The notes: a model not told the origin generated them from the sequence alone. Positions 7,975-18,395 are shown, counted from the stretch's first letter. The stretch is 43,404 nucleotides of DNA from Bacteroidota bacterium (GCA_013289175.1 JABDAN010000018.1:1-43404), one strand, 5' to 3'. Numbers and translations are program-made.

Positions 7975-8816
7975 TCCGGAATCGCTTTCATGAGTCGAGC
8001 AATCCGGTTGGTCAAGTCGCGGGTGTAATAGGTATTGTCAATACAAATAACCGACCGGATACCCCGGATGGCATTGGTCAGAAAAATTTCTTCCATTTCA
8101 AAAATCATGTCCCGGGTAATGATGGTCTCTTCCACCTGAAAACCCAGTCCCGGCAGGGCTTCCAGCAATTCCCGTCTCTTGGTACCCTCTACACAGCCCT
8201 GAGATAAAGACGGAGTAAAAAGAATTCCTTTCTGAACCATAAAAAGATTGCTCGTGCTGGCTTCGCAGACATTTCCACGGCTGTTGAACAAGAGTGCGTC
8301 GTCAAAACCTTTTTCTCTGGCATACTGGAGGGACAATAGGTTTAAAAGATAGTTGTTAGTTTTTAGGTTGCTGAGTATGCCGGGATATTTTTTCTCCCCT
8401 TCAAATATGGTCAGGCGCAGGGGAGCCGGATTGAATTCAGGAAAATCGGTGGATTCGATCAGGTACTGCGGTCTGTTCTTCAAAGGAAGTAATCCAGAAC
8501 CGTCTTCCCTGAAAACATTTAACCGTACCCGGGCTTTGAGACGGGGTGCATTCAGTTCACAAAGGTTTCTTATTTCCTGCGTTATAAATTCCCGGGAAAA
8601 TCCCGCAGTGCCCAGCTCGAATTTTAAAACGGCCAATCCTTTGAACAGACGGTCCAGGTGGAATCCGAGATTGTAAATTTCTGTGCCAGTCCAAAACATC
8701 GTCTCAAAAAGACCATCGCCATACCGGAGGCTTCTGTTGGTGATGGCTGCCACCGGCGTTTTGGGATCAATTAATTTTCCATCGAAATTGATAAGCCCCT
8801 TCAAAAGATTCAACAT
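7971..8816 (-). CDS. Aminotransferase class IV (PabC/IlvE/Dat-like PLP enzyme)
   Basis: 281 residues of the fold-type IV PLP family. The PLP lysine is Lys152 in SNLKTNNYLLN, with the cofactor-binding Glu185 in GNVCEASTSNLF. The N-terminal NRSLRYGDGLFETM (about 27-40) is typical of 4-amino-4-deoxychorismate lyase, D-amino acid and branched-chain aminotransferases, which cannot be separated reliably by eye; PabC-like is my first guess. ATG 8816 (MLNLLKG) is used, although the frame runs open to 8945 with unrelated residues. A TACCTTCG promoter-like box at 8822-8829 fits this start. It overlaps the photolyase start by 4 bases, so the two are cotranscribed. Confidence 0.85.
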   Translation of the reverse strand: MLNLLKGLINFDGKLIDPKTPVAAITNRSLRYGDGLFETMFWTGTEIYNLGFHLDRLFKGLAVLKFELGTAGFSREFITQEIRNLCELNAPRLKARVRLNVFREDGSGLLPLKNRPQYLIESTDFPEFNPAPLRLTIFEGEKKYPGILSNLKTNNYLLNLLSLQYAREKGFDDALLFNSRGNVCEASTSNLFMVQKGILFTPSLSQGCVEGTKRRELLEALPGLGFQVEETIITRDMIFEMEEIFLTNAIRGIRSVICIDNTYYTRDLTNRIARLMKAIPE

Positions 8817-9033
8817 GGTTTCGAAGGTAATGGATTTGATCTTTTTTAAATCCCGCTTAACGAAGCCCATCCGCTTTGAGAATCCATCTTTTTGGAAGCG
8901 GACATCCGGCGTATCGAAAACGTGCAGTATACCCGTGATACCCAATGCTATCTGCTTGACTAATAAGGAGATAATAATATGGCATGATGACTGAAGATAA
9001 CTAAGTAAGCAGTCCGTTTATAAGCCCAACACT

Positions 9034-11403
9034 ATGATCAGAAACTATCTAAAAACCGCCTTGCGCAATCTTTGGAACAACAAAGGATTTTCCGCCATCA
9101 ATATATCAGGACTCGCCTTGGGTATGACCTGCAGTCTATTGATCCTGCTTTGGGTCAGGGACGAGCGGGGGATAGATGCTTTTCATAAGAACGGCCAAAA
9201 CCTTTATTTTATCTATGAACGCAACCACCTGGGTGGGAAAATTGAAACCTGGTATTGGACCCAGGGACCGCTGGCGGAGGAACTGAAAAAAGAAATTCCC
9301 GAAATAAAAAATGCTTCCCCTTTTTCCTGGCCTACGGTGAATACATTTTCTGTGGGGGATAAAATATTAAAACAAGACGGGTACAGCGCCGGCGCAGATT
9401 TTTTTAGCATGTTCAGCTATCCGTTGCTGGAAGGTCGGGCATCCAGTGCACTCCGTACACCCAACAGTATTGCCATATCCAGAAAAATGGCGGATGATTT
9501 TTTTGGAAGCCCTGCGGCGGCAATCGGCAAAACGATCCGGTACGAAAACAAAAAAGATTTCACTGTTCAGGCTGTTTTCGAAGATATGTCTTCCCGTGTA
9601 GCGGATAAATGCAATTATATTATCAGCTGGTCGGCTTATCTAGAGGACAATGGCTGGGCTAAGGACTGGGAAAGTGTTGATCCCAGGACCATCATCGAGT
9701 TGCGTTCCGATGCAAATCCCCTCCAGGTTGAAGCGCGCATAAAATTTATGCTCGATAAATTCAACACGGAGTTAAAAGGCAGCAACCGGATCGAACTGGG
9801 TCTGCAAAGGTTCGACCAGCGTTACCTATATTCCGAATTCAAAAACGGCTATCCGGTGGAAGGCCGCATTCAGTACGTGCGACTTTTTAGTCTGGTGGCT
9901 ATTTTTATATTGATCATCGCCTGTATCAACTTCATGAACCTCACGACGGCCCGTTCCGTAAAACGGGCCCGGGAGATCGGCGTAAGAAAAGTTATGGGGG
10001 CGCTGCGGATCCTGCTTATCAAACAATTTATGGGAGAAGCCATTTTGATGGCAGCCATTTCGATGGGCCTGGCATTGATTCTGACCCGGCTTGCGTTGCC
10101 GGCCTTCAATCAATTGACCGCTAAGGAAATCGTATTGCCCATTTCTCAACCGAAGTTTTGTTTGGGAATAGCCGTTTTGACTTTATTAACGGGCATCTTC
10201 TCTGGCAGTTATCCCGCTTTGTTTTTATCTGCCTTTAATCCCATTCAGGTTTTAAAAGGAACGATGAAATCAGGACCCCGGGGAACTTTTTTCCGCAAAG
10301 GCTTGGTTGTATTTCAGTTTACCCTCTCTATTGTATTGATCATTTCCACGATCCTGATTTCCCGACAGATTTATTTTCTTCAAACCGCCAGTTCGGGATA
10401 CAATCGTGAAAACCTTTTATACATACCCATCGAAGGAACCCTTCTTGAAAAACTGGATGTCTTCAAAACAGAAGCCCTGAAACTGCCTGGTGTTAAGAAT
10501 ATTACGGAGCTGACAGAAGCTCCCACCGAAATGAACAATGGTACTCTTTCGATCGGATGGGAAGGAAAGGATCCCCAGGAACACATTCGGTTTATCCATG
10601 ATGCCATCGGTCCGGATTTCATGAAAACCATGGATCTTACCATGGTAGCGGGTAGATCATTTCCATCCGAAGGCCCCTATGATTCTCTGGGCATAATCGT
10701 CAATGAAACCGCCGCGGCCATAATGGGATATAAAAATCCCATTGGAAAACCCGTATTCAATGGAAGTTATCGGCACACCATTGTCGGAGTAGTAAAAGAT
10801 TTTCATTTTAAATCCCTGCACGATCCGATTGAACCCTTGATATTGTTTATGGGAAAAGGAGACTACTACGCATCCATCATCATTCGCACTGCGGCGGGTC
10901 AGGCAAAACCGGCCCTGAAGGGCCTAGAAAAACTTTGTAAAACACTCAATCCCGCTTTTCCCTTCACTTATAAGTTTTCTGATGAAGAATATGAAAAGCT
11001 CTATAAAAGTGATCAGGTGACCGGCCGACTTTCCGTACTGTTTGCCGGACTGGCAGTCGCCATTTCCTGTTTGGGATTGCTCGGGCTTTCCATTTTCACG
11101 GCTACACAAAGAGCCAAAGAAATCGGGGTCCGCAAAGTATTGGGGGCGAGCGTAAGGACTCTCTTTGTCTTATTGTCCAAGGAATTCCTGATCCTGGTCG
11201 GCCTTTCATTTCTGATTGCGGCGCCGCTCGGATGGTGGGCCATGGATCATTGGCTACAGAATTTCGCTTATCACACCCCCATTCCCTGGTGGGTACTGGG
11301 CCTTGCCGGGTTGTTGGCCTTTTTAATCGCGCTGGCAACCGTTTGCGTTCAGACCCTGCACAGCGCAAACGCCAATCCGGTAAGAAGTTTAAGATCCGAA
11401 TAA
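9034..11403 (+). CDS. FtsX/MacB-family ABC transporter permease, tandem copy 1
   Basis: 789 residues with the double MacB layout common in Bacteroidota. TM1 (about 21-40, after NYLKTALRNLWNNKGFS) is followed by a periplasmic MacB core domain (about 45-275), then TM segments near 282-302, 329-352, 374-398 and 421-444. A second periplasmic domain (about 445-660) precedes three C-terminal TMs. Two copies of the FtsX signature AREIGVRKVMGA / AKEIGVRKVLGA follow TM2 and TM6. Such permeases form mechanotransmission complexes with an ATPase and move lipoproteins, peptides or drugs, or signal across the membrane. No ATPase gene is nearby. Copies 2 and 3 follow after 79 and 58 bases. Confidence 0.9.
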   Translation: MIRNYLKTALRNLWNNKGFSAINISGLALGMTCSLLILLWVRDERGIDAFHKNGQNLYFIYERNHLGGKIETWYWTQGPLAEELKKEIPEIKNASPFSWPTVNTFSVGDKILKQDGYSAGADFFSMFSYPLLEGRASSALRTPNSIAISRKMADDFFGSPAAAIGKTIRYENKKDFTVQAVFEDMSSRVADKCNYIISWSAYLEDNGWAKDWESVDPRTIIELRSDANPLQVEARIKFMLDKFNTELKGSNRIELGLQRFDQRYLYSEFKNGYPVEGRIQYVRLFSLVAIFILIIACINFMNLTTARSVKRAREIGVRKVMGALRILLIKQFMGEAILMAAISMGLALILTRLALPAFNQLTAKEIVLPISQPKFCLGIAVLTLLTGIFSGSYPALFLSAFNPIQVLKGTMKSGPRGTFFRKGLVVFQFTLSIVLIISTILISRQIYFLQTASSGYNRENLLYIPIEGTLLEKLDVFKTEALKLPGVKNITELTEAPTEMNNGTLSIGWEGKDPQEHIRFIHDAIGPDFMKTMDLTMVAGRSFPSEGPYDSLGIIVNETAAAIMGYKNPIGKPVFNGSYRHTIVGVVKDFHFKSLHDPIEPLILFMGKGDYYASIIIRTAAGQAKPALKGLEKLCKTLNPAFPFTYKFSDEEYEKLYKSDQVTGRLSVLFAGLAVAISCLGLLGLSIFTATQRAKEIGVRKVLGASVRTLFVLLSKEFLILVGLSFLIAAPLGWWAMDHWLQNFAYHTPIPWWVLGLAGLLAFLIALATVCVQTLHSANANPVRSLRSE

Positions 11404-11482
11404 TGGTCATATAGCCATCGAAAAAAAATATATGGAACTGTAAAAGAAGCAATCATTCTTTGAACGAGAAAAAATCAAACCC

Positions 11483-13942
11483 ATGATCAGAAGTTATTTT
11501 AAAACGGCCTGGAGAAACCTGATAAACAATAAAACGGATTCATCCATCAACATCATTGGTTTATCCATCGGGATGGCGGCCTGTCTGTTGATCCTGGAAT
11601 TTGTGAACTATGAATTGAGTTTTGACCGGTTCAATAAAAATGCAGCGGATATCTATCGGGTTACCAATGACCGGTATCAGCAGGGAAAACTCGTACAACA
11701 CGGAACCATCACCTATTCCGCAGTCGGGCCTGCCATGAAAGCCGATTTTCCGGAAGTGATCAACAATACCCGAGTGGAACCCATGGGAAATCAAATCCTC
11801 ACACTCAATGACAAAAAGTTTGAAGCCCAAAATACCCTGGCCGTTGACAACGAATTTCTTTCTATGTTTTCTTATCCGCTGTTGGCCGGCAATCCCAAAA
11901 CAGCCCTGCTGGAGCCCACGGACATCATCTTAACCGAATCGCTGGCCCGAAAAATTTTTTCGGTTCAAAACGATAATTTTTCCTCTCTGATCGGAAGAAC
12001 AATTCAAATCGCCAGAGACTCGATGCCCTATAAGATTACCGGCATTTGCCAGGATATTCCGGAAAACTCCCACCTGAAATTTGACATGTTGTATTCCTAT
12101 ACGACACTCTATGACGGCCCCAATGTCTACGGGCCGGCAAAATATGATTTTACGGATTCTGATTTCTGGCACTATATCCAACTCAGTCATGGCGCCGATT
12201 ATAAGGCCCTGGAAAAAAAACTGGCGGCTTTTAGTCAGCGTCATTTTCAGGGAAATAAAATTTCCGGAAATGATGAAAAGTTTTTGTTGCAACCGCTATT
12301 GGAAGCTCATTTGTATTCCGGATATGAGTATGAAATTGGTATCACCGGCAGCGCTTCAGCCGTTTGGGGCATGCTGATTATTGCTACCCTGATCATCCTG
12401 ATCGCCTGGGTCAATTATATTAACCTGACCACAGCCCGTTCTATGAACCGCGCCAAAGAAGTTGGGATCCGCAAGGTCTCCGGTGCGACCCGACCCCAGC
12501 TTATCCGGCAGTTTTTAACTGAATCCCTGCTGATGAATGCGGTCGCCCTGACGATCGCTTTATTTCTGATCCTGGCGGTTCAGTCCAGTTTTAATCGGCT
12601 GGTCGAAAGAAATCTTTCCCTTTCCGATCTTTTTACCCAACCCAGCCATGGCCTTGAAATTCGGTGGATTATTGTAGCGGGTCTGATTTCCGGAATCCTG
12701 ATTTCAGGATTTTATCCTGCCTTTGTCCTTTCTTCTTTCAAGCCCATCCAGGTTCTGAAAGGAAAATATAGCCAGTCTGGCAGGGGCGTTTTGCTCAGGA
12801 AATTATTGGTGACCACCCAATTTGCAGCCACAGTCACCCTGATCATAGGTTCTTTTATCGTATACAAACAGATAAATTTTGTAAACAACCAGAATCTGGG
12901 TGTGGACTTATCGCAAGTGGCCATTATCAAGCCGCCCATGCTGACAACATTTGATTCCAGTTTTGTTTTACACGAGAATATCTTCAGAAAAGAACTCAGC
13001 CAGCTGCCGGGTGTCCTGGACGCCGCCACATCCAGCAGGGTAGCTGGAATGGAAACACCCAGGGCTTTTAATGCCTACCGGGTCGATCAGCATACCGATC
13101 TGAAACTGACCATCCGGAATTTTGGAGTCGATGACGGTTTTTTCAAACTCTATGGCATTCCCATCGTAGCCGGAAGAAATTTTTCCTACTCTGACTACAA
13201 TGCCGACTTCCACAAATTGCAGCATATCGTGATCACTGAATCTGCAGTAAAATCCTTTGAATTTTCTTCTAGCGAAGATGCCCTGGGAAAACGCATTCAT
13301 GTTTTTGGTACCGATTGGACAATTATTGGAATCGCTAGGGACTTCCACCAGAAGTCTTTGCATTTCCCCATGGAACCCATTATGTTTTTTCCGACCCTGG
13401 GCACTTATAACCTGATTTCGGTAAAACTAAATACCAAAAATATCGCCGCTACCATGGACGATATCAAAAAGAAATACAATTCCTTTTTCCCCGGGAATTT
13501 ATTTGACTATTATTTTCTGGATGATCAGTTTAATGCACTCTACAAAAGTGATTTGTTATTCGGAAAAGTATTTGCCTTGTTTGCCGCTTTCGCCATTTTT
13601 ATCGCTTGTTTGGGTTTACTGGGACTTTCTCTTTTCACCACCGCACAACGAGCCAAGGAAATCGGCGTTCGAAAGGTTTTGGGCGCTTCCGTTTCAAATA
13701 TTTTCCTGTTGTTATCAAAAGACTTTGTCCGGCTGATATTTATTTCTTTTCTGGTCGCCTCTCCCCTGGCCTGGTATGTGATGCACGGCTGGCTCCAGGG
13801 TTTCGCCTACCGGATCCCGATCAGTTGGTGGATTTTCCCGGCCGCAGGACTGCTGGCTATTGTGATCGCCCTGAGTACGGTTGGTTTTCAAACGATGAAA
13901 GCGGCTTCGGTTAACCCGGTGAAGAGCCTGCGAAGTGAATAG
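11483..13942 (+). CDS. FtsX/MacB-family ABC transporter permease, tandem copy 2
   Basis: 819 residues, same architecture as its neighbours: TM1 after SYFKTAWRNLINNK, periplasmic MacB core domain, TM2-5 (about 290-450), second periplasmic domain, and three C-terminal TMs. FtsX signatures AKEVGIRKVSGA and AKEIGVRKVLGA follow TM2 and TM6, and the protein ends VNPVKSLRSE. It is the longest of the three; the extra length lies in the periplasmic domains, where the copies also diverge most, so the cargo or partner probably differs while the membrane engine is conserved. Function beyond the family is unknown. Confidence 0.9.
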   Translation: MIRSYFKTAWRNLINNKTDSSINIIGLSIGMAACLLILEFVNYELSFDRFNKNAADIYRVTNDRYQQGKLVQHGTITYSAVGPAMKADFPEVINNTRVEPMGNQILTLNDKKFEAQNTLAVDNEFLSMFSYPLLAGNPKTALLEPTDIILTESLARKIFSVQNDNFSSLIGRTIQIARDSMPYKITGICQDIPENSHLKFDMLYSYTTLYDGPNVYGPAKYDFTDSDFWHYIQLSHGADYKALEKKLAAFSQRHFQGNKISGNDEKFLLQPLLEAHLYSGYEYEIGITGSASAVWGMLIIATLIILIAWVNYINLTTARSMNRAKEVGIRKVSGATRPQLIRQFLTESLLMNAVALTIALFLILAVQSSFNRLVERNLSLSDLFTQPSHGLEIRWIIVAGLISGILISGFYPAFVLSSFKPIQVLKGKYSQSGRGVLLRKLLVTTQFAATVTLIIGSFIVYKQINFVNNQNLGVDLSQVAIIKPPMLTTFDSSFVLHENIFRKELSQLPGVLDAATSSRVAGMETPRAFNAYRVDQHTDLKLTIRNFGVDDGFFKLYGIPIVAGRNFSYSDYNADFHKLQHIVITESAVKSFEFSSSEDALGKRIHVFGTDWTIIGIARDFHQKSLHFPMEPIMFFPTLGTYNLISVKLNTKNIAATMDDIKKKYNSFFPGNLFDYYFLDDQFNALYKSDLLFGKVFALFAAFAIFIACLGLLGLSLFTTAQRAKEIGVRKVLGASVSNIFLLLSKDFVRLIFISFLVASPLAWYVMHGWLQGFAYRIPISWWIFPAAGLLAIVIALSTVGFQTMKAASVNPVKSLRSE

Positions 13943-14000
13943 CCGAATTTTCAAATGACTTAAATGGTGTAAAGTAGTTCCACCGGAAAAAAATAAATGC

Positions 14001-16385
14001 ATGATCAAAAATTATTTTAAGACTGCCTGGCGCAATCTCATAAAAAATAAAGTGCTTGCTTCGATCAACATCGTCGGCCTTTCCGTAGGTATGGCTGTTG
14101 CCATGATCATCGGCCTATGGATTTGGGACGAGCTTTCTTATAACCAGGAAAATCCGAATTATGACCGGATCGCCCAGGTCATGCAGCACAATAAGGTTAA
14201 CAACGATATTCTCACCGGGCAATCCATGCCCATGCCCCTGGGAGCCGCCTTGCGCGAAACGAACGGAAGTGATTTTAAATACGTGTTGATGTCTTCCTGG
14301 CCAGAAACGCATTTTTTGTCCTACGGCGATAAAAAGATCACCCGGGCAGGAAATTTCTTCGAACCCCAGGCTCCGGAAATGTTGAATCTCCAGATGATCC
14401 GGGGCACCCGGGCGGGGTTAAGAGAGACTTTTTCCATCATGATTTCTGCGACCGCTGCCAAAGCTTTGTTTGGACAGGCCGATCCCATGGGTCAAGTGAT
14501 CCGCATGGACGATAAATTCAATGCCAAGATTACGGGTGTTTACAGCGACCTGCCCCGCAATTCCAGTTTTGCTGATATGTCCTTCATTGCTCCCTGGGAT
14601 TTAAAACTATATAAGGACAGCTGGATGACCAAAATGAACGATCCGTGGGGAAATAATTCCTTTCAGGTTTTTGTTCAGATTGCTGACCATGCCAGTATGT
14701 ATTCGGTCTCCGATAAAATAAAAGATGTCAAACTGCACAATGTTCAAAAGCCGGAGTTGCGATATCATCCGCAACTTTTTTTGCAACCCATGGCTAAATG
14801 GCATTTGTATGAAGAATTTAAAAACGGAAATAACATCGGGGGACGCATCCAATATGTAAAACTTTTCGCCATCATTGGAATATTTGTGCTCTTGCTTGCC
14901 TGTATCAATTTTATGAACCTGAGCACCTCCCGTTCTCAAAAAAGAGCAAAGGAAGTAGGGATCCGAAAGGCAGTCGGTTCGCTTCGACCCCAGCTCATCA
15001 GTCAGTTTTACATGGAATCCGTCCTGGTAGCGGTGATGGCCTTCGTTTTTGCATTGATCCTGGTTACCCTATTGCTGCCCACATTTAATTTGGTTGCTGA
15101 TAAGGATATGAAGATCCCCTGGAACGCACCCGTCTTTTGGACAGCCTGTACAGGCTTTACCCTATTCACAGGTTTGATTGCAGGCAGTTACCCCGCCCTG
15201 TATTTGTCTTCTTTCCATCCCGTAAAAGTGTTGAAGGGGAGTTTTCAGGCGGGCCGATTTGCTGCCCTTCCCAGAAGAATATTGGTCGTGGTTCAATTCA
15301 CGGTCTCTGTGGTGTTGATCATCGGAACGCTGGTCGTGTTCCGCCAGATTCAGTTTGCCAAAAACAGGCCCCTCGGATATAACCGGGACGGACTGGTGAT
15401 GGTTCCGTTGCTCACGCCCAATATCCACGCTCATTTTGACGCCATCCGGACCGATCTAACGACATCCGGCGCCATCATCCAAATGGCAGAAGCCGGCAGT
15501 CCAACTACCGCCATCTGGTCAACCAATGGTGGCTTCAACTGGAAGGGAAAGGACCCGAACCAGGGAGTGGATATTCCCAATACCAATGTCACGTATGAAT
15601 ACGGCAAAACCGTCGGATGGCAGTTTTTGGAGGGGCGGGATTTTTCCAAATCTTTCGCTTCGGATACCGCTGCTTTTGTTCTGAATGAATCGGCTGTAAA
15701 ATTTATCGGATTTAAAAATCCGGTAGGAGAAACCATTACCTGGGAAGGACAACCCTTTAGGGTGATCGGTGTGATCAAAGACATGATCATCGAGTCTCCC
15801 TACCAAAAGGTGCGACCCACTTTTTTTCATATTGACCCAAGCCCGGAGTCCTATGCCTTACTAAAATTGAATCCTGCATCCAGTGCTGCCGCCTCCATGG
15901 AAAAAATCAAGAAGACATTTTCCGCCTATAGTCCTACGGAACCATTCGGTTTTCAATTTGCCGATGAAGAGTATGCAAAAAAATTTGGTAACGAAGAAAG
16001 AATCGGCAGACTCGCGGGTTTTTTTGCTGCCCTGGCGATCTTCATCAGCTGCCTGGGTCTTTTTGGTATGGCTTCTTTTATGGCCGAACAGCGGATAAAA
16101 GAAATTGGAGTACGCAAAGTACTGGGCGCTTCGGTTTCCAACCTCTGGGCTTTGCTTTCCAAGGATTTTCTAGCCCTGGTCGTGATATCTTTGCTGATCG
16201 CCGTGCCGCTTTCCTTTTTCTTCATGGGTAACTGGCTTTCCCACTATGCCTATCATTCTTCTTTGAGCTGGTGGATATTTGCAGCTGCCTGCGCAGGTGC
16301 GCTGCTGATCACACTGGCTACGGTAAGTTATCAGGCCATCCGGGCTGCGATGGCCAATCCGGTGAAGAGTCTCAAGACGGAATGA
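14001..16385 (+). CDS. FtsX/MacB-family ABC transporter permease, tandem copy 3
   Basis: 794 residues, third member of the tandem set. It begins NYFKTAWRNLIKNK, has the same eight-TM, two-periplasmic-domain plan, carries AKEVGIRKAVGS and IKEIGVRKVLGA after TM2 and TM6, and ends ANPVKSLKTE. Same-strand spacing of 58 bases suggests cotranscription with copies 1 and 2. The ATPase must come from elsewhere in the genome. The amidohydrolase gene follows after 75 bases and might be in the same transcript; a functional link is not shown by the sequence. Confidence 0.9.
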   Translation: MIKNYFKTAWRNLIKNKVLASINIVGLSVGMAVAMIIGLWIWDELSYNQENPNYDRIAQVMQHNKVNNDILTGQSMPMPLGAALRETNGSDFKYVLMSSWPETHFLSYGDKKITRAGNFFEPQAPEMLNLQMIRGTRAGLRETFSIMISATAAKALFGQADPMGQVIRMDDKFNAKITGVYSDLPRNSSFADMSFIAPWDLKLYKDSWMTKMNDPWGNNSFQVFVQIADHASMYSVSDKIKDVKLHNVQKPELRYHPQLFLQPMAKWHLYEEFKNGNNIGGRIQYVKLFAIIGIFVLLLACINFMNLSTSRSQKRAKEVGIRKAVGSLRPQLISQFYMESVLVAVMAFVFALILVTLLLPTFNLVADKDMKIPWNAPVFWTACTGFTLFTGLIAGSYPALYLSSFHPVKVLKGSFQAGRFAALPRRILVVVQFTVSVVLIIGTLVVFRQIQFAKNRPLGYNRDGLVMVPLLTPNIHAHFDAIRTDLTTSGAIIQMAEAGSPTTAIWSTNGGFNWKGKDPNQGVDIPNTNVTYEYGKTVGWQFLEGRDFSKSFASDTAAFVLNESAVKFIGFKNPVGETITWEGQPFRVIGVIKDMIIESPYQKVRPTFFHIDPSPESYALLKLNPASSAAASMEKIKKTFSAYSPTEPFGFQFADEEYAKKFGNEERIGRLAGFFAALAIFISCLGLFGMASFMAEQRIKEIGVRKVLGASVSNLWALLSKDFLALVVISLLIAVPLSFFFMGNWLSHYAYHSSLSWWIFAAACAGALLITLATVSYQAIRAAMANPVKSLKTE

Positions 16386-16460
16386 TCTGGACGAAGGCAG
16401 GCGCCTGTATCACTTATATGAGCGGCGAGTCCCCGGAAGAAATCTGCCTTATATTGTAGA

Positions 16461-17600
16461 ATGAAAATTCTTTCCTGCGCATTTTTGCTACTGGTTGCCG
16501 GTTTTTCTGCCTGCGCTCAGCAGCCGTCGATGAATATGGAATCCTACCATCCAAAATCCACCCTGGTTGTTCCTGAACATCTCATAAAAAAAGCAAAATA
16601 TCCTTTTGTCGATATCCACAATCATCAGTGGGATATGCCGAACCAGGACTTAAAAGCCCTGTTGGCGGATATGGACCAGCTCAATATGGTAGCCATGGTC
16701 AATCTCAGCGGACGGGGCGGGGATATTTTTCACGATGACTACGGAGGGGACCGGTTTAATGAAGGTGGTCTGGCCCATCTGAATGGGGCTTTACTGAATG
16801 CAAAAAACAACGGCCATGGTCGTTTGCTGATCTTTACCAACATTGACTTTGGTGGTATTGACAATCCGAACTGGACCCAACACGCGGTGGCCCAACTCGA
16901 AAACGATGTGAAGAATGGAGCGGCAGGACTGAAAATATATAAGGACTTGGGACTGGAGGTAAAAGACAAAAACGGAAAACGACTCCGGGTGGATGATCCA
17001 AGACTGGATCCGATCTGGGAGAAATGCGGCGAATTGAAAATACCGGTTCTGATTCATACTGGCGAACCCAGTCCATTTTTTGATAAAATGGATGAAAACA
17101 ATGAGCGGTGGTTGGAATTAAAACTTCATCCCGATCGCGCCAGACCTTCCCCGCAATATCCCAGCTGGAAAGAAGTAATGAGTGAACAACACCATATCTT
17201 TTCAAAACACCGCAATACTACTTTTATCGCTGCGCATTTTGGATGGCTGGCCAATAACCTAGCCGCTCTTGGAGCCATGCTGGACACCCTACCCAATGTA
17301 CAAATTGAATTTGCGGCCGTCATGGAGGAAATCGGCCGGGAACCCATTACGGCAAGGAAATTTTTCATCCAATACCAGGACAGGATCCTCTTCGGAAAAG
17401 ATACCTGGTCGGTGGAGGAATATGGTTTTTATTTCCGGATGTTGGAAACCAGTGATGAATATTTCCCCCCGCTGAGAAAATATCATGCTTTCTGGAGCAT
17501 GTATGGACTCGGGTTGCCGGATGAGGTCTTAAAGAAGATTTATTTTAAAAACGCGCTCCGGATGTTTCCCCAGCTGGATAAGTCAAGGTTTCCCAGTTAA
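16461..17600 (+). CDS. Amidohydrolase (amidohydrolase_2-like TIM barrel), probable lipoprotein
   Basis: 379 residues. The N-terminus is a signal peptide with Cys18 in GFSACAQQ, a plausible though not ideal lipobox. The mature part shows the metal-dependent hydrolase pattern: His53-x-His55 in DIHNHQWDMP, a possible ligand Lys in AAGLKIYKDLG (about 155), His in VLIHTGEPSP (about 200), His in FIAAHFGWLA (about 257) and an Asp in ILFGKDTW (about 310). This resembles amidohydrolase family 2 enzymes, which decarboxylate or hydrolyse small ring and acid substrates; the substrate is unknown. Its location would be the periplasm or outer membrane. It is convergent with response regulator RR1, 43 bases away. 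Confidence 0.82.
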   Translation: MKILSCAFLLLVAGFSACAQQPSMNMESYHPKSTLVVPEHLIKKAKYPFVDIHNHQWDMPNQDLKALLADMDQLNMVAMVNLSGRGGDIFHDDYGGDRFNEGGLAHLNGALLNAKNNGHGRLLIFTNIDFGGIDNPNWTQHAVAQLENDVKNGAAGLKIYKDLGLEVKDKNGKRLRVDDPRLDPIWEKCGELKIPVLIHTGEPSPFFDKMDENNERWLELKLHPDRARPSPQYPSWKEVMSEQHHIFSKHRNTTFIAAHFGWLANNLAALGAMLDTLPNVQIEFAAVMEEIGREPITARKFFIQYQDRILFGKDTWSVEEYGFYFRMLETSDEYFPPLRKYHAFWSMYGLGLPDEVLKKIYFKNALRMFPQLDKSRFPS

Positions 17601-17643
17601 CGCCGTGGCAATGGTGTAAAACCAGCAGGTTATAGTGATCCTT

Positions 17644-18315
17644 TTAAGGTTGGGCGATGATACCATTTTTAACAGCATACATGACCAGGCCTGCCATCGA
17701 CTTGGCTCCGGTCTTGGTTTTGAGCTTATCGCGGATGGCTTCCACCGTACGAGGGCTGATATCCACCAGGTCTGCAATTTCCTTGGTCGTTTTCTCTTCG
17801 CACATCATTTTCAGGATGGTGGTCTCTTTTTCGGTCAGATTGGCCTCCTGGGGAATATTGGGTTCTATCCTTTTGGTACGAAGACCAGTTAAAAGTGCCT
17901 TGTTGGTGAGTTCATTAAAATAAAACTCCTGTTCGTAACAGGTTTTGATGGCATTATAGATGTTCTCAGAATCAGTGTTTTTAGTCAGGTAAGAGTTGGC
18001 CCCGATCTCCATCAGCTTGGAAATCATGGAATGATCGTTGTGCATGGAAAGGATGATCACTTTGACATGGGGATACATTTTGCGTATTTCCGGCAGGGTG
18101 GCGATCCCGTCCATAATGGGCATCTGGATATCCAGGAGAATTACGTCCGGTTCCATGTGTTTTAACAGGTTGAGCAGCTGCATGCCGTTGTCGGCTTCAG
18201 CGATGAGTTCAACATCCTTTTTAATGGAAAGTGCGGTTTTTACGCCGGCCCGGAACAGGGCGTGGTCGTCGGCGATGATCACTTTTATGGTTCCGTTCAG
18301 TTCTGGCTTTTTCAT
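17644..18315 (-). CDS. NarL/FixJ-family response regulator RR1 (orphan, divergent from the small RNA)
   Basis: 223 residues. The receiver domain (about 9-130) has acidic residues in IADDHALF, the phosphoacceptor Asp62 in LLDIQMPIMDG, and Lys in SYLTKNTD. A LuxR-type helix-turn-helix follows (about 155-220) with the recognition stretch SPRTVEAIRDKL. No kinase is on the same strand; the nearest, HK1, is about 1 kb away on the other strand, so RR1 is an orphan or shares HK1. It is clearly paralogous to RR2: both end in a GAK-(S/T)-(M/I)-AGL-(V/I)-MY pattern and share YLTK and EIxxAI segments. Both lie divergent from homologous small-RNA elements, so control of those RNAs is a reasonable inference. 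Confidence 0.93.
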   Translation of the reverse strand: MKKPELNGTIKVIIADDHALFRAGVKTALSIKKDVELIAEADNGMQLLNLLKHMEPDVILLDIQMPIMDGIATLPEIRKMYPHVKVIILSMHNDHSMISKLMEIGANSYLTKNTDSENIYNAIKTCYEQEFYFNELTNKALLTGLRTKRIEPNIPQEANLTEKETTILKMMCEEKTTKEIADLVDISPRTVEAIRDKLKTKTGAKSMAGLVMYAVKNGIIAQP

Positions 18316-18395
18316 ACGGTGAATTTAGGGGTTTGCCATGGGCATACCGACACTCAAAATGATAATTATTGGCGACAGTTACTATAGGGAAACTA

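Noticed and set aside
8817-8945. N-terminal extension of the class IV aminotransferase
   Set aside because: The extra 43 residues do not match the family, and a promoter-like box lies inside this stretch.
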